Source: Nostoc sp. NMS8
Lineage (GTDB): Bacteria; Cyanobacteriota; Cyanobacteriia; Cyanobacteriales; Nostocaceae
Assembly: GCF_017115045.1 (NCBI RefSeq)
Contig: NZ_JABXKK010000068.1
Coordinates: 186,001-250,000 of the forward strand
DNA length: 64,000 nucleotides
Direction: 5' to 3'
The notes under the pieces are model-generated. The model did no database searches. It worked only from the letters and a program-made list of their open reading frames with translations, and was not told where the DNA came from. Numbering within the stretch: the stretch's first letter is position 1; each line of letters starts with the position of its first letter. Of the stretch, positions 8,427-17,510 are shown in pieces. Both the position numbers and the translations under genes were made by a program.

Positions 8427-11279
8427 TTAGCTTCTTACTGCACGCTCTCTCACCCATTGTTTTAACAGAGGAATTTCAAAATCATATCCTCCATTGATGT
8501 TTTGTAAAATATGATAACGCAACAAGCGGGTTAATACCTTTTCAGCAATTTCTGTAGTTATAGGTAATAAAATATCTGTCTTGGCAACTTGTAATAATAA
8601 TTCTTGACCAATTACTATTTCTTCTGGTGTAGTTCCTGTAAATTCTGTCCAAATATTTGTAAAATAAGGTTGACCGGAAATAAATGCGTCATTAATTGAA
8701 GCTTGCAAAAGTTCAGCAGTAATAAAATCAGTATGGTTAAAGTTAGCTTGATTCACCATTGATGCGCCCAATAATTGTAGGCAGTAAGGGTGACAATTGG
8801 TAAACTTTAATACTTCCTCTACAATGCCTGGAGCGTAACCCAGTGCAAAATCTGGATCTGGATTACGCAGTAATTCCTCAGCTTCGTTAAGTTCAAGATA
8901 AAGCATTTCTATTGGGACAACGCTGATAAAATAGCTACTCCAATTCGGGCCTAATTCTTCTAAAGTTTGCACCCCAGAAAGGAGAAAACCTAGTTGTTCA
9001 TAATGTTGAATTAAGTGGCGTAGTTGGTCAAATAAACGTAAAGTTATCTGTCCGTTTCGGATGGCGGTACCGATTTTTTCAAATTCATCAAGGTTGAGAA
9101 GGATGCGCCGTTCTCCGATTTGGGCAAATGCTTCATCCAACCAATCTTCTAAGGTGGTATAGGGACTAGCTTGAAAATCGGTGCGTTTAGGAATGTTTGG
9201 TAATTGAACGCCTTGACTTTTGCAGTCTTTATGAATTGCACGGACTAAGCCAAAGCAAAAGTCGGATTCGCTAGTGGTAATGGCGGAACTTTGCATATCC
9301 ACAAATACGGGGAGAATATCACTGGGAAGCAAGCGGGGAAAGTTATACAAAAAGGAAGTTTTACCACAGCGACGGGGGCCATGCAGCACAAGGGTAGGTC
9401 GGTCACGGTCTAAAACTCGACGGACAACTTCATTGGCAAATCTCTGACGACCTTTAAACAAGTTTTTTTGGTCAAGTCGTACCGGATTTCCATATTGGAA
9501 CGGGTTGATTAGTTCGCCTTGAGAGAGTTTGTGTTGTTCATTTTGTTCTAGTTCAATAACGCTTTGCCAATGTTCCAGTACAGGTGTCCAGCGTTTTATG
9601 GCTTCGCTTTTAAGTCCCAGAGAGGATAATTGAGATTGTAATCGAACAACCTTGTCATTGATTTTTTCTAATCCTCGTTCTCGTAAGGCTATATTTTCAT
9701 TTTCGAGTGCAGATTGAATATCTTTAATAATAGTTTGCAAGCGAGGAAGAAGGATATACAATTCGGGTTTAACCCTTGGCAAAAGTATTTCTGGAGTGTG
9801 GATATTGCTGTCAGAATCGAGGTGATAGAAGGGGGAAATCAGGAAGGGTAATATGGGATGATCTGAGTTGGCAGTAAAGATTAGTTCTGGAATACTTTGA
9901 ATTTGCTTGAGTTGGTCGGCAACAATTTGTGGTAAGGCGTTTTGCAGGGTTATTTGAAATCCTGGTAAGGAAAAAGTCTGGGTATATTGAAAGATTGTTA
10001 AGGCTTGTTGAGGTCTTTCACGAAATTCAGAAATAAGAAGTCGAGCATGATTAGGTAAAGGTATCCACAAAAGTTCGCTAGTGTAAGGAGGTAATTCAAA
10101 AAGTATTTTTGCTGTTTGGGGACGTAACCGCCTATTTGTTGAATCTGAAAATCTGAAAAGTTTTAGTAAATAATGAGGAAATATATAATAACTAATTAAA
10201 GAGATAAAGTAATAATCAGGAAATATTCTGTAATAGCTGACTAAGGTTACAGGGATAATTAATGCTGAAAGCCATCCTAAATTTTGGGCAGAAAAAGCTA
10301 TTAAAATCACTGTAGTGATGATAAAAAGTCTGTTGTCTTTTGCTGGTGCAAGAGCAAAAGCGATTAAACTTGCAACAACCGAAAACCAAGTAAGCGGTAA
10401 AGTCGCAACTCCTGCCACGACTCCCCCCACGACTCCCCCCACGACTACCGCCACGGCTACCGCCACGACTCCCGCCACGACTCCCCACATGACTACCGCC
10501 ACGACTACCGCCACGGCTACCGCCACGACTCCCGCCACGGCTACCGCCACGACTCCCGCCACGACTCCCGCCACGACTCCCGCCACGACTCCCGCCACGA
10601 CTCCCGCCACGAATCCCACATCATCAATATCGGTAATATTTTCTTTTAAGAAAAATAAGGTAAAGCCTGTCATCCCACTGGTTAACAACAGAAACCACCA
10701 GTTTTCAGTTGCTAACCATGCACCTAACATCACACTGATTGTTCCCCCTATCACCATTACACTATGAGCAAGGGAAAGATGTTTTTTTTCTAACCGTTGC
10801 AACACTAACCAAACAGTTAATGATAAAGATACTACCAAAACTGCAAGACCTATCATTATTTGAAGTAAAGGAGGTAAAATTTTAGTAGCTTCTATTAAGC
10901 CATTTAACCAGCTATCAGGCTTATTTAATACAACTATTAACCACAAGAAGGAGATAACCAGCCCTAAAGGTAAAAATAAAACTCCTATCGTATAAGCAAT
11001 TAACATTACACAAGGTAACTGTAACCAATCTAATAATTGATTACGCTCAATCAGTCTTAAAATCAGAGGGATATTATAAATAAATAATAGTAATAAATAC
11101 TGACTACTAAATCGTAAGTTTCCTAAAAATAAAAATAAAATCTTCCAAAAATTTGTGTTTGGCCTGCGCCCATCTTTTTCTTCTTGAGGAAACCATTCAT
11201 TCATTCGTTGCTGAAGCCTTGAAGGACAAAACATTGCCCACCAAAATAGTTCCCAAGTCTCTCGCAAAAACAGCAACAT
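8427..11279 (-). CDS. Membrane-anchored STAND/AAA-type ATPase with Gly-Val-Ala repeat region
   Basis: The 950-residue protein has about ten hydrophobic segments in residues 45-375, including a low-complexity run of GVVA/AVAV repeats (about 224-290). Residues about 380-590 form a soluble linker with a helical stretch. A P-loop ATPase domain follows: NPFQYGNPV at 592, Walker [10 protein letters not shown] (Lys640) and Walker [12 protein letters not shown] (Asp731, Glu732), then a winged-helix-like C-terminus. The NPFxYGxPV lead-in is shared with the ATPase of the upstream gene. It is the third gene of a minus-strand operon with Trypco1 and trypsin-ATPase genes, 37 bp after the latter. A membrane effector or sensor in a conflict system is inferred; no substrate is known. 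Confidence 0.8.
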   Translation of the reverse strand: MLLFLRETWELFWWAMFCPSRLQQRMNEWFPQEEKDGRRPNTNFWKILFLFLGNLRFSSQYLLLLFIYNIPLILRLIERNQLLDWLQLPCVMLIAYTIGVLFLPLGLVISFLWLIVVLNKPDSWLNGLIEATKILPPLLQIMIGLAVLVVSLSLTVWLVLQRLEKKHLSLAHSVMVIGGTISVMLGAWLATENWWFLLLTSGMTGFTLFFLKENITDIDDVGFVAGVVAGVVAGVVAGVVAGVVAVAVAGVVAVAVAVVVAVVMWGVVAGVVAVAVAVVVGGVVGGVVAGVATLPLTWFSVVASLIAFALAPAKDNRLFIITTVILIAFSAQNLGWLSALIIPVTLVSYYRIFPDYYFISLISYYIFPHYLLKLFRFSDSTNRRLRPQTAKILFELPPYTSELLWIPLPNHARLLISEFRERPQQALTIFQYTQTFSLPGFQITLQNALPQIVADQLKQIQSIPELIFTANSDHPILPFLISPFYHLDSDSNIHTPEILLPRVKPELYILLPRLQTIIKDIQSALENENIALRERGLEKINDKVVRLQSQLSSLGLKSEAIKRWTPVLEHWQSVIELEQNEQHKLSQGELINPFQYGNPVRLDQKNLFKGRQRFANEVVRRVLDRDRPTLVLHGPRRCGKTSFLYNFPRLLPSDILPVFVDMQSSAITTSESDFCFGLVRAIHKDCKSQGVQLPNIPKRTDFQASPYTTLEDWLDEAFAQIGERRILLNLDEFEKIGTAIRNGQITLRLFDQLRHLIQHYEQLGFLLSGVQTLEELGPNWSSYFISVVPIEMLYLELNEAEELLRNPDPDFALGYAPGIVEEVLKFTNCHPYCLQLLGASMVNQANFNHTDFITAELLQASINDAFISGQPYFTNIWTEFTGTTPEEIVIGQELLLQVAKTDILLPITTEIAEKVLTRLLRYHILQNINGGYDFEIPLLKQWVRERAVRS
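10410..10612 (-). repeat. 12-bp tandem repeats encoding a Gly-Val-Ala membrane segment
   Basis: On the plus strand the unit reads gactcccgccac, with variants gactaccgccac and ggctaccgccac. About 16 units lie in tandem, interrupted by one atgactcccc stretch. In the minus-strand gene they encode GVVA and VAVA blocks within the hydrophobic domain. The unit is a multiple of three, so gain or loss of copies would change the length of the membrane region without breaking the frame. GC content is far above the surroundings. Confidence 0.85.
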
Positions 11280-11316
11280 TTTCTATATTTAATGTTTAAT
11301 TTTTTGGCTTTTTGCT

Positions 11317-12900
11317 TTATCTTTGACCTTTCACAAACTCTGCAAAAACACTGCTAAATAAACCCCGATTCTTCTGTAGTAAACCATGACGCTGAAGCCT
11401 ATCTACAATTGCCAGATCGGGAATAGGTAAGTTACCACCTCTCAACTCATAACGTAATGCTAAACGTTCAACATCGGTTAAGTCTTTCCAAAGTTCTTCA
11501 AAACGAGGCTTTGCTTGAAAATTAAACTCATTTTTAGCAATTTCTTGATTCCCATTTTGCCACAACATCGCCCCCGCCATCTGCACATAATAGGGCAACC
11601 CTCCTGCTAACTCATCCACCCATTGTAATACCGCAGAATTAGGCATAAATCCTTCCTGTCCTTTCTGGATGATGCTTTGCCAAGCTTCCTCCTCTAATGC
11701 CCCTAAAATAGTCGTACTGAAAATATTGGCAAAGGGAGAACCCAGACTCAAAGTTTCGTAGACTTCATTAAGAGGGCGTTTGCTGGCAATTACCATTGTT
11801 AATAAACCCGCAGAAGCCTTAGAACGCCAATCTTCTCCCCAATCCTGAAACAATTCTAATCTATCTTTTTTACTAGCAATGGCTTCAAACTCATCCAAGA
11901 AAATGATTAAACGATACCCTTCATCTACTAAGTCCTGTAAGCCATCTTCTACTGCAAAGCCATCTTCATTATCTTCCTTTGACCAAGGAAAATTCCCTGT
12001 TAGTTTGTGAATCCCTCGCCTTAAGCCTTCAATAATCCCCTCTGGAGTATGAAAATTCCCATTCGTTAAATCTAAGAAAACAACTAAAGGCTTTTGTTCT
12101 GGCGAACAAAATTTGCTGATTCCTTCTCTGATATATCGCAATAGAGAGGTTTTACCATTGCGCCGCAATCCAACCAAATTGACACATTGAGGACTAATCG
12201 CACCAATGCGGTTTTTAATCTCTAAAATCTCTCTTCTCCGCCCATAAAAACGTTGCGGAGGAACAGGAAGACCATATTCAAATGGATTATCACCTTTAGG
12301 CTTTGGCTGATGAAATTGTTTATTAGCTTCGGCGATTTCGGGAAACTGTTGCACAATAACTTGAGCCGAAACTGCCCGCCCACCTAAATCGTTACTCTCA
12401 TCACGGGAAAGATGCACAATTCCACAAACTTTACCTGTGAGTAAATTTAGCAAAGGCGAACCACTAAAGCCTGAGATAACTTGCCCTTGCTTTAACTTAT
12501 AGAGAATAATATCCTCTTTAAAACTTCTTCCTTCATATTTAAAGCTTGCCGAATCTCCCTGCGAATAATCAACTTCGCTATTCTTGGGATAACCGAAAAT
12601 ATATAAATCATCGTTGGTTTTTGGTTCTGTGTCATCCAATTCAACACAGGGATGATCCAAACAATCCTCGTACAGTTGTAAAAGGGCTAAATCAAGGGGA
12701 TATTTGTATGATTGCGTAACTTTAGCTGTGTAATTCTGGTTTCCCGCTTTCCAGAATACTTGCACAGGGTTATCTTTCGCAGATTCGACTACATGGGCGC
12801 AGGTGAGAATCAAATTCGGTGCAACAAAGAAACCTGTTCCCTGACTACTGGCAACATTTAAACGCACTGTACAGCGTTGTAAATCGTCTTCGTTACCCAT
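11317..12900 (-). CDS. Trypsin-like serine protease fused to STAND/AAA ATPase
   Basis: The 527-residue protein has two parts. Residues 1-190 are a chymotrypsin-fold protease with His36 (LTCAHVV), Asp70 (YPLDLALLQL) and Ser146 (SGFSGSP), an intact triad. No signal peptide is present, so it should act in the cytosol. Residues about 205-430 form a P-loop ATPase: NPFEYGLPV, FYGRRREI, Walker A GLRRNGKTS (Lys250) and Walker B LIIFLDEFEA (Asp336, Glu337), followed by a winged-helix-like end. Proteases fused to STAND-type ATPases are known in predicted NTP-dependent conflict systems. The gene lies between the Trypco1 gene (60-bp gap) and the membrane ATPase gene (37-bp gap). Confidence 0.87.
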   Translation of the reverse strand: MGNEDDLQRCTVRLNVASSQGTGFFVAPNLILTCAHVVESAKDNPVQVFWKAGNQNYTAKVTQSYKYPLDLALLQLYEDCLDHPCVELDDTEPKTNDDLYIFGYPKNSEVDYSQGDSASFKYEGRSFKEDIILYKLKQGQVISGFSGSPLLNLLTGKVCGIVHLSRDESNDLGGRAVSAQVIVQQFPEIAEANKQFHQPKPKGDNPFEYGLPVPPQRFYGRRREILEIKNRIGAISPQCVNLVGLRRNGKTSLLRYIREGISKFCSPEQKPLVVFLDLTNGNFHTPEGIIEGLRRGIHKLTGNFPWSKEDNEDGFAVEDGLQDLVDEGYRLIIFLDEFEAIASKKDRLELFQDWGEDWRSKASAGLLTMVIASKRPLNEVYETLSLGSPFANIFSTTILGALEEEAWQSIIQKGQEGFMPNSAVLQWVDELAGGLPYYVQMAGAMLWQNGNQEIAKNEFNFQAKPRFEELWKDLTDVERLALRYELRGGNLPIPDLAIVDRLQRHGLLQKNRGLFSSVFAEFVKGQR

Positions 12901-12960
12901 TAATTGCTCTCACGCAGCATCTTTGTAAAAAGATTACCACAACTGTAAGACAATCAACTG

Positions 12961-13272
12961 TTATTTACCCCATTCCATCGTAATTTCCAGGTTAGCTGTG
13001 CCTGTTCCTTTGACAATTAAAGCGGTTAGTTGTCCTGACTCAACTCCAATTTGTAAACCTACTTTGACACTAAATTTATCTGGTTTGACTGTTTCGCTAA
13101 TATCTTTTAATGTACCTGCGACATCTTCAGCAATGGATTTAATAATTTCTGTTGCTTGTTTAAAGACTCTGGTTTCATTAGAAACAGGTTGTTCTCCTAT
13201 AGGGGTAACTTCTACTTTAATTATTTTGCCGTCAGAAAGTTCAAAGGAAATAATCTTGGTTTTATCTGCCAT
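12961..13272 (-). CDS. Trypsin-co-occurring domain 1 (Trypco1) / CU044_2847 family protein
   Basis: This 103-residue soluble protein starts with a beta hairpin (ISFELSDGKIIKVEV). A helical middle (ATEIIKSIAEDVAGTLKDI) and a second beta unit (FSVKVGLQIGVESGQLTALI, then ANLEITMEW) follow. This strand-helix-strand plan and the closing 'hydrophobic-T-M-E-W' match the Trypco1 family, named for its genomic association with trypsin-like proteases. A protease-ATPase gene follows directly, which supports the call. The product may be a regulator or substrate of the protease; that is inference. It is the promoter-proximal gene of the cassette, 208 bp from the divergent dipeptidase gene. Confidence 0.82.
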   Translation of the reverse strand: MADKTKIISFELSDGKIIKVEVTPIGEQPVSNETRVFKQATEIIKSIAEDVAGTLKDISETVKPDKFSVKVGLQIGVESGQLTALIVKGTGTANLEITMEWGK

Positions 13273-13480
13273 ACTTTATTTTTTATGTTAATTTCTCGTG
13301 CAAGGTTCTTCCTAAATAATACGAAGAAGGTATATGGTATTGTTACATTTTTCGTGCGCGATTAATTTGAGAAAAATTAGTATTGCACGCAAAGGCGCAA
13401 AGGATACAGAGGAACAAGAAAATCGTTACACACAATGCTATGCTTGCGTTAAAATCCGTAAGTCCTGTGTAGCTGACTAG

Positions 13481-14188
13481 ATGAGACCCTATCATCAAAT
13501 CCCAATTTTCGAGTGTGGTGAACCGCTAATAGCAATTCCTTTAGAATTGTTTGCGGTGGAATCTCCTCATCCTTATGAAAAATTAGGTGCGCCTTATGGC
13601 GATCGCTCCCCTTATTATCTCCGTCAAAGCGTTATTGAAAATTTGATTCAAGCGCAAAATTATCTTGACGTTCTGCATCCTAACTGGCGTATCCAAATTT
13701 TTGATGCTTATCGCCCAGTAGCAGTCCAACAATTTATGGTAGATTACAGCTTCGCCCAAGCAGTACGGGATAGGGGACTGACTGACGTGCAATTATCCCT
13801 AAACCAACGTCAAGAGATTTGGGAAGCAGTTTATGCAATTTGGGCTGTACCGAGTTTGGATGAAAAAACTCCGCCTCCTCACAGTACAGGTGCGGCGGTG
13901 GATGTGACGCTAGTAGATGATGCTGGGAAAATAGTGAATATGGGTTCGCCAATTGATGAAATGTCAGAGCGATCGCATCCTGATTATTATGCCAATGATG
14001 ACAACTCAGAAGCACAAAAGTATCATGCTTACCGTCAGCTATTGCTAGATGTAATGTCAAAAGCTGGCTTTCAACGCAATCCTAGAGAGTGGTGGCATTT
14101 TTCTGTCGGCGATCAAATGTGGGCTTGGCTGAATAATCAATCCAATCCAGCCAATCCTGTCACGGCACGTTATGGACGGCTTATATAA
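13481..14188 (+). CDS. D-alanyl-D-alanine dipeptidase, VanX/DdpX-like (M15D)
   Basis: The 235-residue zinc peptidase shows the M15 motif PPHSTGAAVD, giving zinc ligands His134 and Asp141. EWWHFS adds catalytic Glu203 and ligand His206. DAYRPV holds the Arg78 that stabilises the transition state in VanX. The family cleaves D-Ala-D-Ala. In non-resistant bacteria it probably recycles peptidoglycan dipeptide rather than giving vancomycin resistance, and no vanH or vanA homologue is nearby. No signal peptide is present, so it is cytosolic. Confidence 0.9.
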   Translation: MRPYHQIPIFECGEPLIAIPLELFAVESPHPYEKLGAPYGDRSPYYLRQSVIENLIQAQNYLDVLHPNWRIQIFDAYRPVAVQQFMVDYSFAQAVRDRGLTDVQLSLNQRQEIWEAVYAIWAVPSLDEKTPPPHSTGAAVDVTLVDDAGKIVNMGSPIDEMSERSHPDYYANDDNSEAQKYHAYRQLLLDVMSKAGFQRNPREWWHFSVGDQMWAWLNNQSNPANPVTARYGRLI

Positions 14189-14385
14189 ATGCGTTATTAC
14201 AAAAGAATTCAGGAGTCAGAATTCAGAATTGAATTGGAGTCTGACTGGCAGACTTGCTCAATCTAATGTTGAATAAATGGTGAACTAAATGCTAAATCTT
14301 TCTTGCGGAATCCATAAGGAATAAATAAGCGTTCATCCCACACTTTCTTCTGCTGACTACTGAATTCAGACTACTGAATACTTCT

Positions 14386-14859
14386 TCAAGCATCTTGAGG
14401 ATTTAACTCTCTTAACTCGTCGGTAGTGTAAGTACCAATGGGAGTCCAAACTAGATAGGGAAGGAGTAACAGCGCCGCCATTAGAGAAATCGGTAAAACG
14501 CAGATTGCTAGGACAACGCCTAAAATCAAACCCATTAATCCAAGAATTTCCCCAATTTTGAGACTGCGAAATCTCAACATTAAAGGTATATAGGCGACGG
14601 TGATAATTTCCACCACGAGATACAAAGCCATTAATAGCCAAGTAATTAGGCTTCCGGGATTTTTTTGCCAGACAATAGTAGCTGAAACTGCACCACCAAT
14701 AAAAACCACAGTCCAGATGAACGGAATCAGTGGCTCAAAAATTAGCCAGCGAGGGCGACTTAATCGTGCAAACCATTTAACATCACGCGGCGTAATCAAG
14801 AAACTCCCAAGGGCAATGAAGAAGGTTACAGCCCCAATTATTATCCAAGATGGAATCAT
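14386..14859 (-). CDS. TspO/MBR family membrane protein, paralogue 1
   Basis: The 157-residue protein has five hydrophobic helices and TspO family signatures: RPRWLIFEPLIPFIWTVVF after helix 1 and LLPYLVWTPIGTYTT in helix 5. The frame can be opened at 14898, but the ATG at 14859 (MIPSWIIIG) aligns exactly with the start of the neighbouring paralogue (MIKSWMVIG) and gives the same length. TspO proteins bind porphyrins or sterol-like ligands and affect stress responses. The gene lies 90 bp downstream of its paralogue on the same strand. Confidence 0.85.
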   Translation of the reverse strand: MIPSWIIIGAVTFFIALGSFLITPRDVKWFARLSRPRWLIFEPLIPFIWTVVFIGGAVSATIVWQKNPGSLITWLLMALYLVVEIITVAYIPLMLRFRSLKIGEILGLMGLILGVVLAICVLPISLMAALLLLPYLVWTPIGTYTTDELRELNPQDA

Positions 14860-14949
14860 AATGCACCCAAATTTTGTGTATTTTGTCAAGTCATACACTG
14901 CAAGTTTGACAATTTAGGCTAGATGTTTAATCACTCCCTGGGGCGATTC

Positions 14950-15423
14950 TTAGGCATCTTGAGGATTGAGACTGATCATCTGCCAAGTGGTATAAGTACC
15001 AATGGGACTCCAGAGCAAATAAGGAACTAGTAATAGTGCTGCCCAACCAGAAAAGCCTAAGACTGCAAGTATCAATAAAGCACTAATAATTAAACCTGTG
15101 CCACCGAGAATTGTGCCCACTTTCAGACTGCGAAGCTTAAACATGACAGGCGTATAAGCAATGGTAACAATTTCTAATAGCAGATATAAACCCATGATTA
15201 ACCAGGTTGAAGTGCTTCCTGGGTCTTTTTCCCAGACAATATAAGCCGACCAAGCACCGCAAATAAATATTACAGTCCAGATAATTGGAATCGCACCCTC
15301 AAAAGTTAGCCACCTTGGTCGTTGTAAGCGCTTGAACCATTGGCGATCGCTAGGCGTAATCACGTTCGCGGCTAAGGCAACCAAGAAAGCCACACCCCCA
15401 ATCACCATCCAAGATTTAATCAT
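14950..15423 (-). CDS. TspO/MBR family membrane protein, paralogue 2
   Basis: This 157-residue protein is co-linear with 14386-14859 along its whole length and shares the ends ITPSDRQWF/ITPRDVKWF and LNPQDA. It has five hydrophobic helices. The family motif appears as RPRWLTFEGAIPIIWTVIF and YLLWSPIGTYTTW. It is upstream in the probable two-gene operon. The pair clearly arose by tandem duplication; the products may hetero-oligomerise or have split ligand ranges. Confidence 0.86.
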   Translation of the reverse strand: MIKSWMVIGGVAFLVALAANVITPSDRQWFKRLQRPRWLTFEGAIPIIWTVIFICGAWSAYIVWEKDPGSTSTWLIMGLYLLLEIVTIAYTPVMFKLRSLKVGTILGGTGLIISALLILAVLGFSGWAALLLVPYLLWSPIGTYTTWQMISLNPQDA

Positions 15424-15620
15424 GCCCGTTAGTCCTTTACAAGCGCTATCTATCGCTTAATATCACTCTTTATAGTGTGATTTTGTCAATTTAGTTGCTA
15501 ATTACTCATCATCCCTGAGTTTGAAACCTTGATATCGTTTGGCAGGATTTTAAATTATGGGCATTGAGAATGGGGTAGAAGGTGAAAGGTTAGCGATCGC
15601 AGTGCGATTACAGTTAAGTT

Positions 15621-16061
15621 TTATGAGCCGACAGTGATGGTGTAAGACAACACAAAGGACTTGAAACTAGCTCCAGATTTGGGAGTACCGCTTAACTCCA
15701 ATTCATAAGTTCCTACTTTGGGAAATACAATTTCGGCTCCGGGAATGCTTTTATATTGCTTGGTTGACACATTATGTAAGGCTGGCTTCAGCAATGGGGC
15801 ATCAGTTTCGTTGTGAGGTTGAGGGTAGACAGCCAACTGACAGTTACATTGGGTTAGGGGAATTAATTGCCCGCCTTTACGGGTGAGGACAATCCAAGCA
15901 TGAGCGGTTTTGCCAGCTTGAGGATTGTCATGGGGTTCAATATGCAGCATTCCACCCACGTCTTTTGATACCTTTTCTGTGTGGGCATTAACTGGTGTAG
16001 CTATCAAAACCGAAATCAATAATAGCCATCCCAAATTCTTCTCTAAGGTAAAGTGGAACAT
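15621..16061 (-). CDS. Exported protein of unknown function
   Basis: From the ATG at 16061 the product is 146 residues: MFHFTLEKN, a hydrophobic signal core and cleavage near PVNA-H (residue 24). The frame opens 22 codons earlier, but that would bury the signal peptide, so the later start is preferred. The mature part is a compact beta-rich domain with a His-rich start (HTEKV, MLHIEPHDN) and one CNC motif. It ends in an immunoglobulin-like 'GTYELELSGTPKSG' pattern. This recalls periplasmic YtkA or copper-binding-like beta sandwiches, but no assignment is secure. Confidence 0.6.
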   Translation of the reverse strand: MFHFTLEKNLGWLLLISVLIATPVNAHTEKVSKDVGGMLHIEPHDNPQAGKTAHAWIVLTRKGGQLIPLTQCNCQLAVYPQPHNETDAPLLKPALHNVSTKQYKSIPGAEIVFPKVGTYELELSGTPKSGASFKSFVLSYTITVGS

Positions 16062-16397
16062 AGAGTTTCTAAGAGTAAGTGAAGTAAAGCAGGCTGACTG
16101 GGGAAAGGCAATTAAAGAAAAATTCAAAGATTTTTGATGCTATTTTTCCACCAGTATTTAGGAACGATAATTTTAAAATAATCATTGCGTCAAAAGACAG
16201 TCTGTCAAACTTTATCCGAGAATTCCTTACGAATTACTAAGACTCAATCCCGGCGAAAAGCTAGTTGACTCCTAAACTTCTACCTTAAAGACAAATTAGC
16301 TTATTACTTATGATAGTTACCATAATTCACTTTGATGAGTGAGAGTAATAAGAATAACGAATGAGAGTAAATATACTTAGTAGCTGAGGTTCAAAGC
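16062..16397. other. Divergent promoter spacer, nothing specific recognised
   Basis: 336 bp separate the exported protein gene (minus strand) from the small plus-strand gene at 16398. It should contain both promoters. I see no repeat, RNA gene or clear operator in it. Confidence 0.5.
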
Positions 16398-16655
16398 ATG
16401 GACTCCACAGGTAAAGTTAAAATTGTGGACTCGTCCTGGTACATTCCACTACCGCTGAAAGAGTATGCAATGAGCCGGGTAACTGTCTACTTTTATAGCG
16501 GCGACAGATGGGTTCCAATTAAATATTGTTCTTTGGGAAAAGCGATTTTGCTTCACCAAAAGGCAAATTTAGAAGGCAAGGAAATTTTACTATTTCCAGA
16601 GCATCTAGACCCTAATCAATTCTCAAACTCTTTTAACGAAAATGCATTGAGGTAG
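16398..16655 (+). CDS. Small conserved-looking hypothetical protein
   Basis: The 85-residue product is soluble and has no recognised domain. A short beta-rich core (SRVTVYFYSGDRWVPIKY) recalls a small barrel or a response-regulator-associated domain, but this is only a visual impression. The ATG at 16398 is preceded by GAGG (16386-16389) at good spacing, which supports real translation. It is followed by a near-perfect palindrome that may end transcription. Confidence 0.55.
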   Translation: MDSTGKVKIVDSSWYIPLPLKEYAMSRVTVYFYSGDRWVPIKYCSLGKAILLHQKANLEGKEILLFPEHLDPNQFSNSFNENALR

Positions 16656-16703
16656 ACTATTTTTCCAAATTCTTGGCGACGAACTAATCGAATTAATCGG
16701 TCA

Positions 16704-16736
16704 TAGAGGCATACATATATTATATGTATGCCTCTA
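16704..16736. terminator. Near-perfect 33-bp palindrome, probable bidirectional terminator
   Basis: TAGAGGCATACATATA at 16704-16719 is the exact reverse complement of 16721-16736, with a single base between. In RNA the inner A/T pairs would open to form a loop. It lies between the convergent genes ending at 16655 (+) and 16762 (-). The T tract after it is weak, so termination is inferred from position and symmetry. Confidence 0.55.
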
Positions 16737-16761
16737 CTTGTAAAGTTTAATTTATATATAA

Positions 16762-17439
16762 TCAAACCAACCCAGAACGCAATGCAACGACTGCTGCTTG
16801 CACGCGATCGTCTACTGCTAATTTATTCATAATCCCTCGGACATGAGTTTTAATGGTGTTGGGACTGAGATAGAGTTTTTCGGCAATCTCTGGGTTACTC
16901 AAACCATCTACCATGAGTTTCAACACTTCTAATTCGCGTCCAGATAAATTAGCTGTGTTGGTAGTGGGTGAAGGTGGTTTGAGATTATCAATTACTCGCC
17001 GCGCAATTTGGGGATCGAGATAGGCTGCACCATCAACTGCGGCGGCGATCGCACTTAACAATCTTTCTACACTTGCACCTTTGATACAATAAGCATCTGC
17101 ACCGCTAGATAGTGCCGCAATAATTTCTGTCTCTGTTTGATGAGATGTCAGCATCACTACATGAGTTGCTGGCAGCGCCGCTTTAATTTGCTGTGTCGCC
17201 GCAATGCCATCTAATCGCGGCAATCCAATATCCATAACTACCAAATCGGGTTTTAGTTGCAGTGCGGCTTGAACTCCCAAATAACCATCTTCAGCTTGTC
17301 CAACAATCTCCAACTGAGGATGAGCCATTAACGATTGCTCTAATCCCAGTTGCATCATTGGATCATCTTCAACAATTAACACACGTAATGGCGGAGCATT
17401 AGCGGGTAAATTTAAGGGATAGGGAGTATCTAAAGACAT
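16762..17439 (-). CDS. NarL/FixJ-type response regulator
   Basis: The 225-residue protein has a receiver domain (residues about 18-135) with acidic pocket EDD at 24-26, phospho-acceptor Asp70 in LVVMDIGLP and the conserved Lys in YCIKGAS. A LuxR-type helix-turn-helix (LSGRELEVLKLMVDGLSN, then SPNTIKTHVRGIMNKL) occupies residues about 162-225. It should be a DNA-binding transcription factor controlled by phosphorylation. No kinase gene is adjacent, so the partner is unknown. Confidence 0.88.
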   Translation of the reverse strand: MSLDTPYPLNLPANAPPLRVLIVEDDPMMQLGLEQSLMAHPQLEIVGQAEDGYLGVQAALQLKPDLVVMDIGLPRLDGIAATQQIKAALPATHVVMLTSHQTETEIIAALSSGADAYCIKGASVERLLSAIAAAVDGAAYLDPQIARRVIDNLKPPSPTTNTANLSGRELEVLKLMVDGLSNPEIAEKLYLSPNTIKTHVRGIMNKLAVDDRVQAAVVALRSGLV

Positions 17440-17450
17440 TTTTATTAATT

Positions 17451-17508
17451 ATTTGTCCTTTGTCCTTTGTCCTTTGTCATTTGTCCTTATCAATGACCAA
17501 TGACCAAT
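17451..17508. repeat. Heptanucleotide tandem repeats
   Basis: Five TTTGTCC-type units (one variant TTTGTCA) are followed by CAATGACC-type units. Such short tandemly repeated repetitive sequences are typical spacers of heterocystous cyanobacteria. They lie between era and the response regulator gene. Confidence 0.8.
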
Positions 17509-17510
17509 TA

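Noticed and set aside
10216..10767. Open frames on both strands across the Gly-Val-Ala repeat
   Set aside because: They are read from the 12-bp repeat in other frames (GSRGG or TTPAT runs) and have no ribosome binding site; the long minus-strand ATPase explains the region.
13481..14188. Vancomycin resistance by the VanX-like dipeptidase
   Set aside because: No vanH, vanA or sensor genes are adjacent; a peptidoglycan recycling role is the simpler reading.
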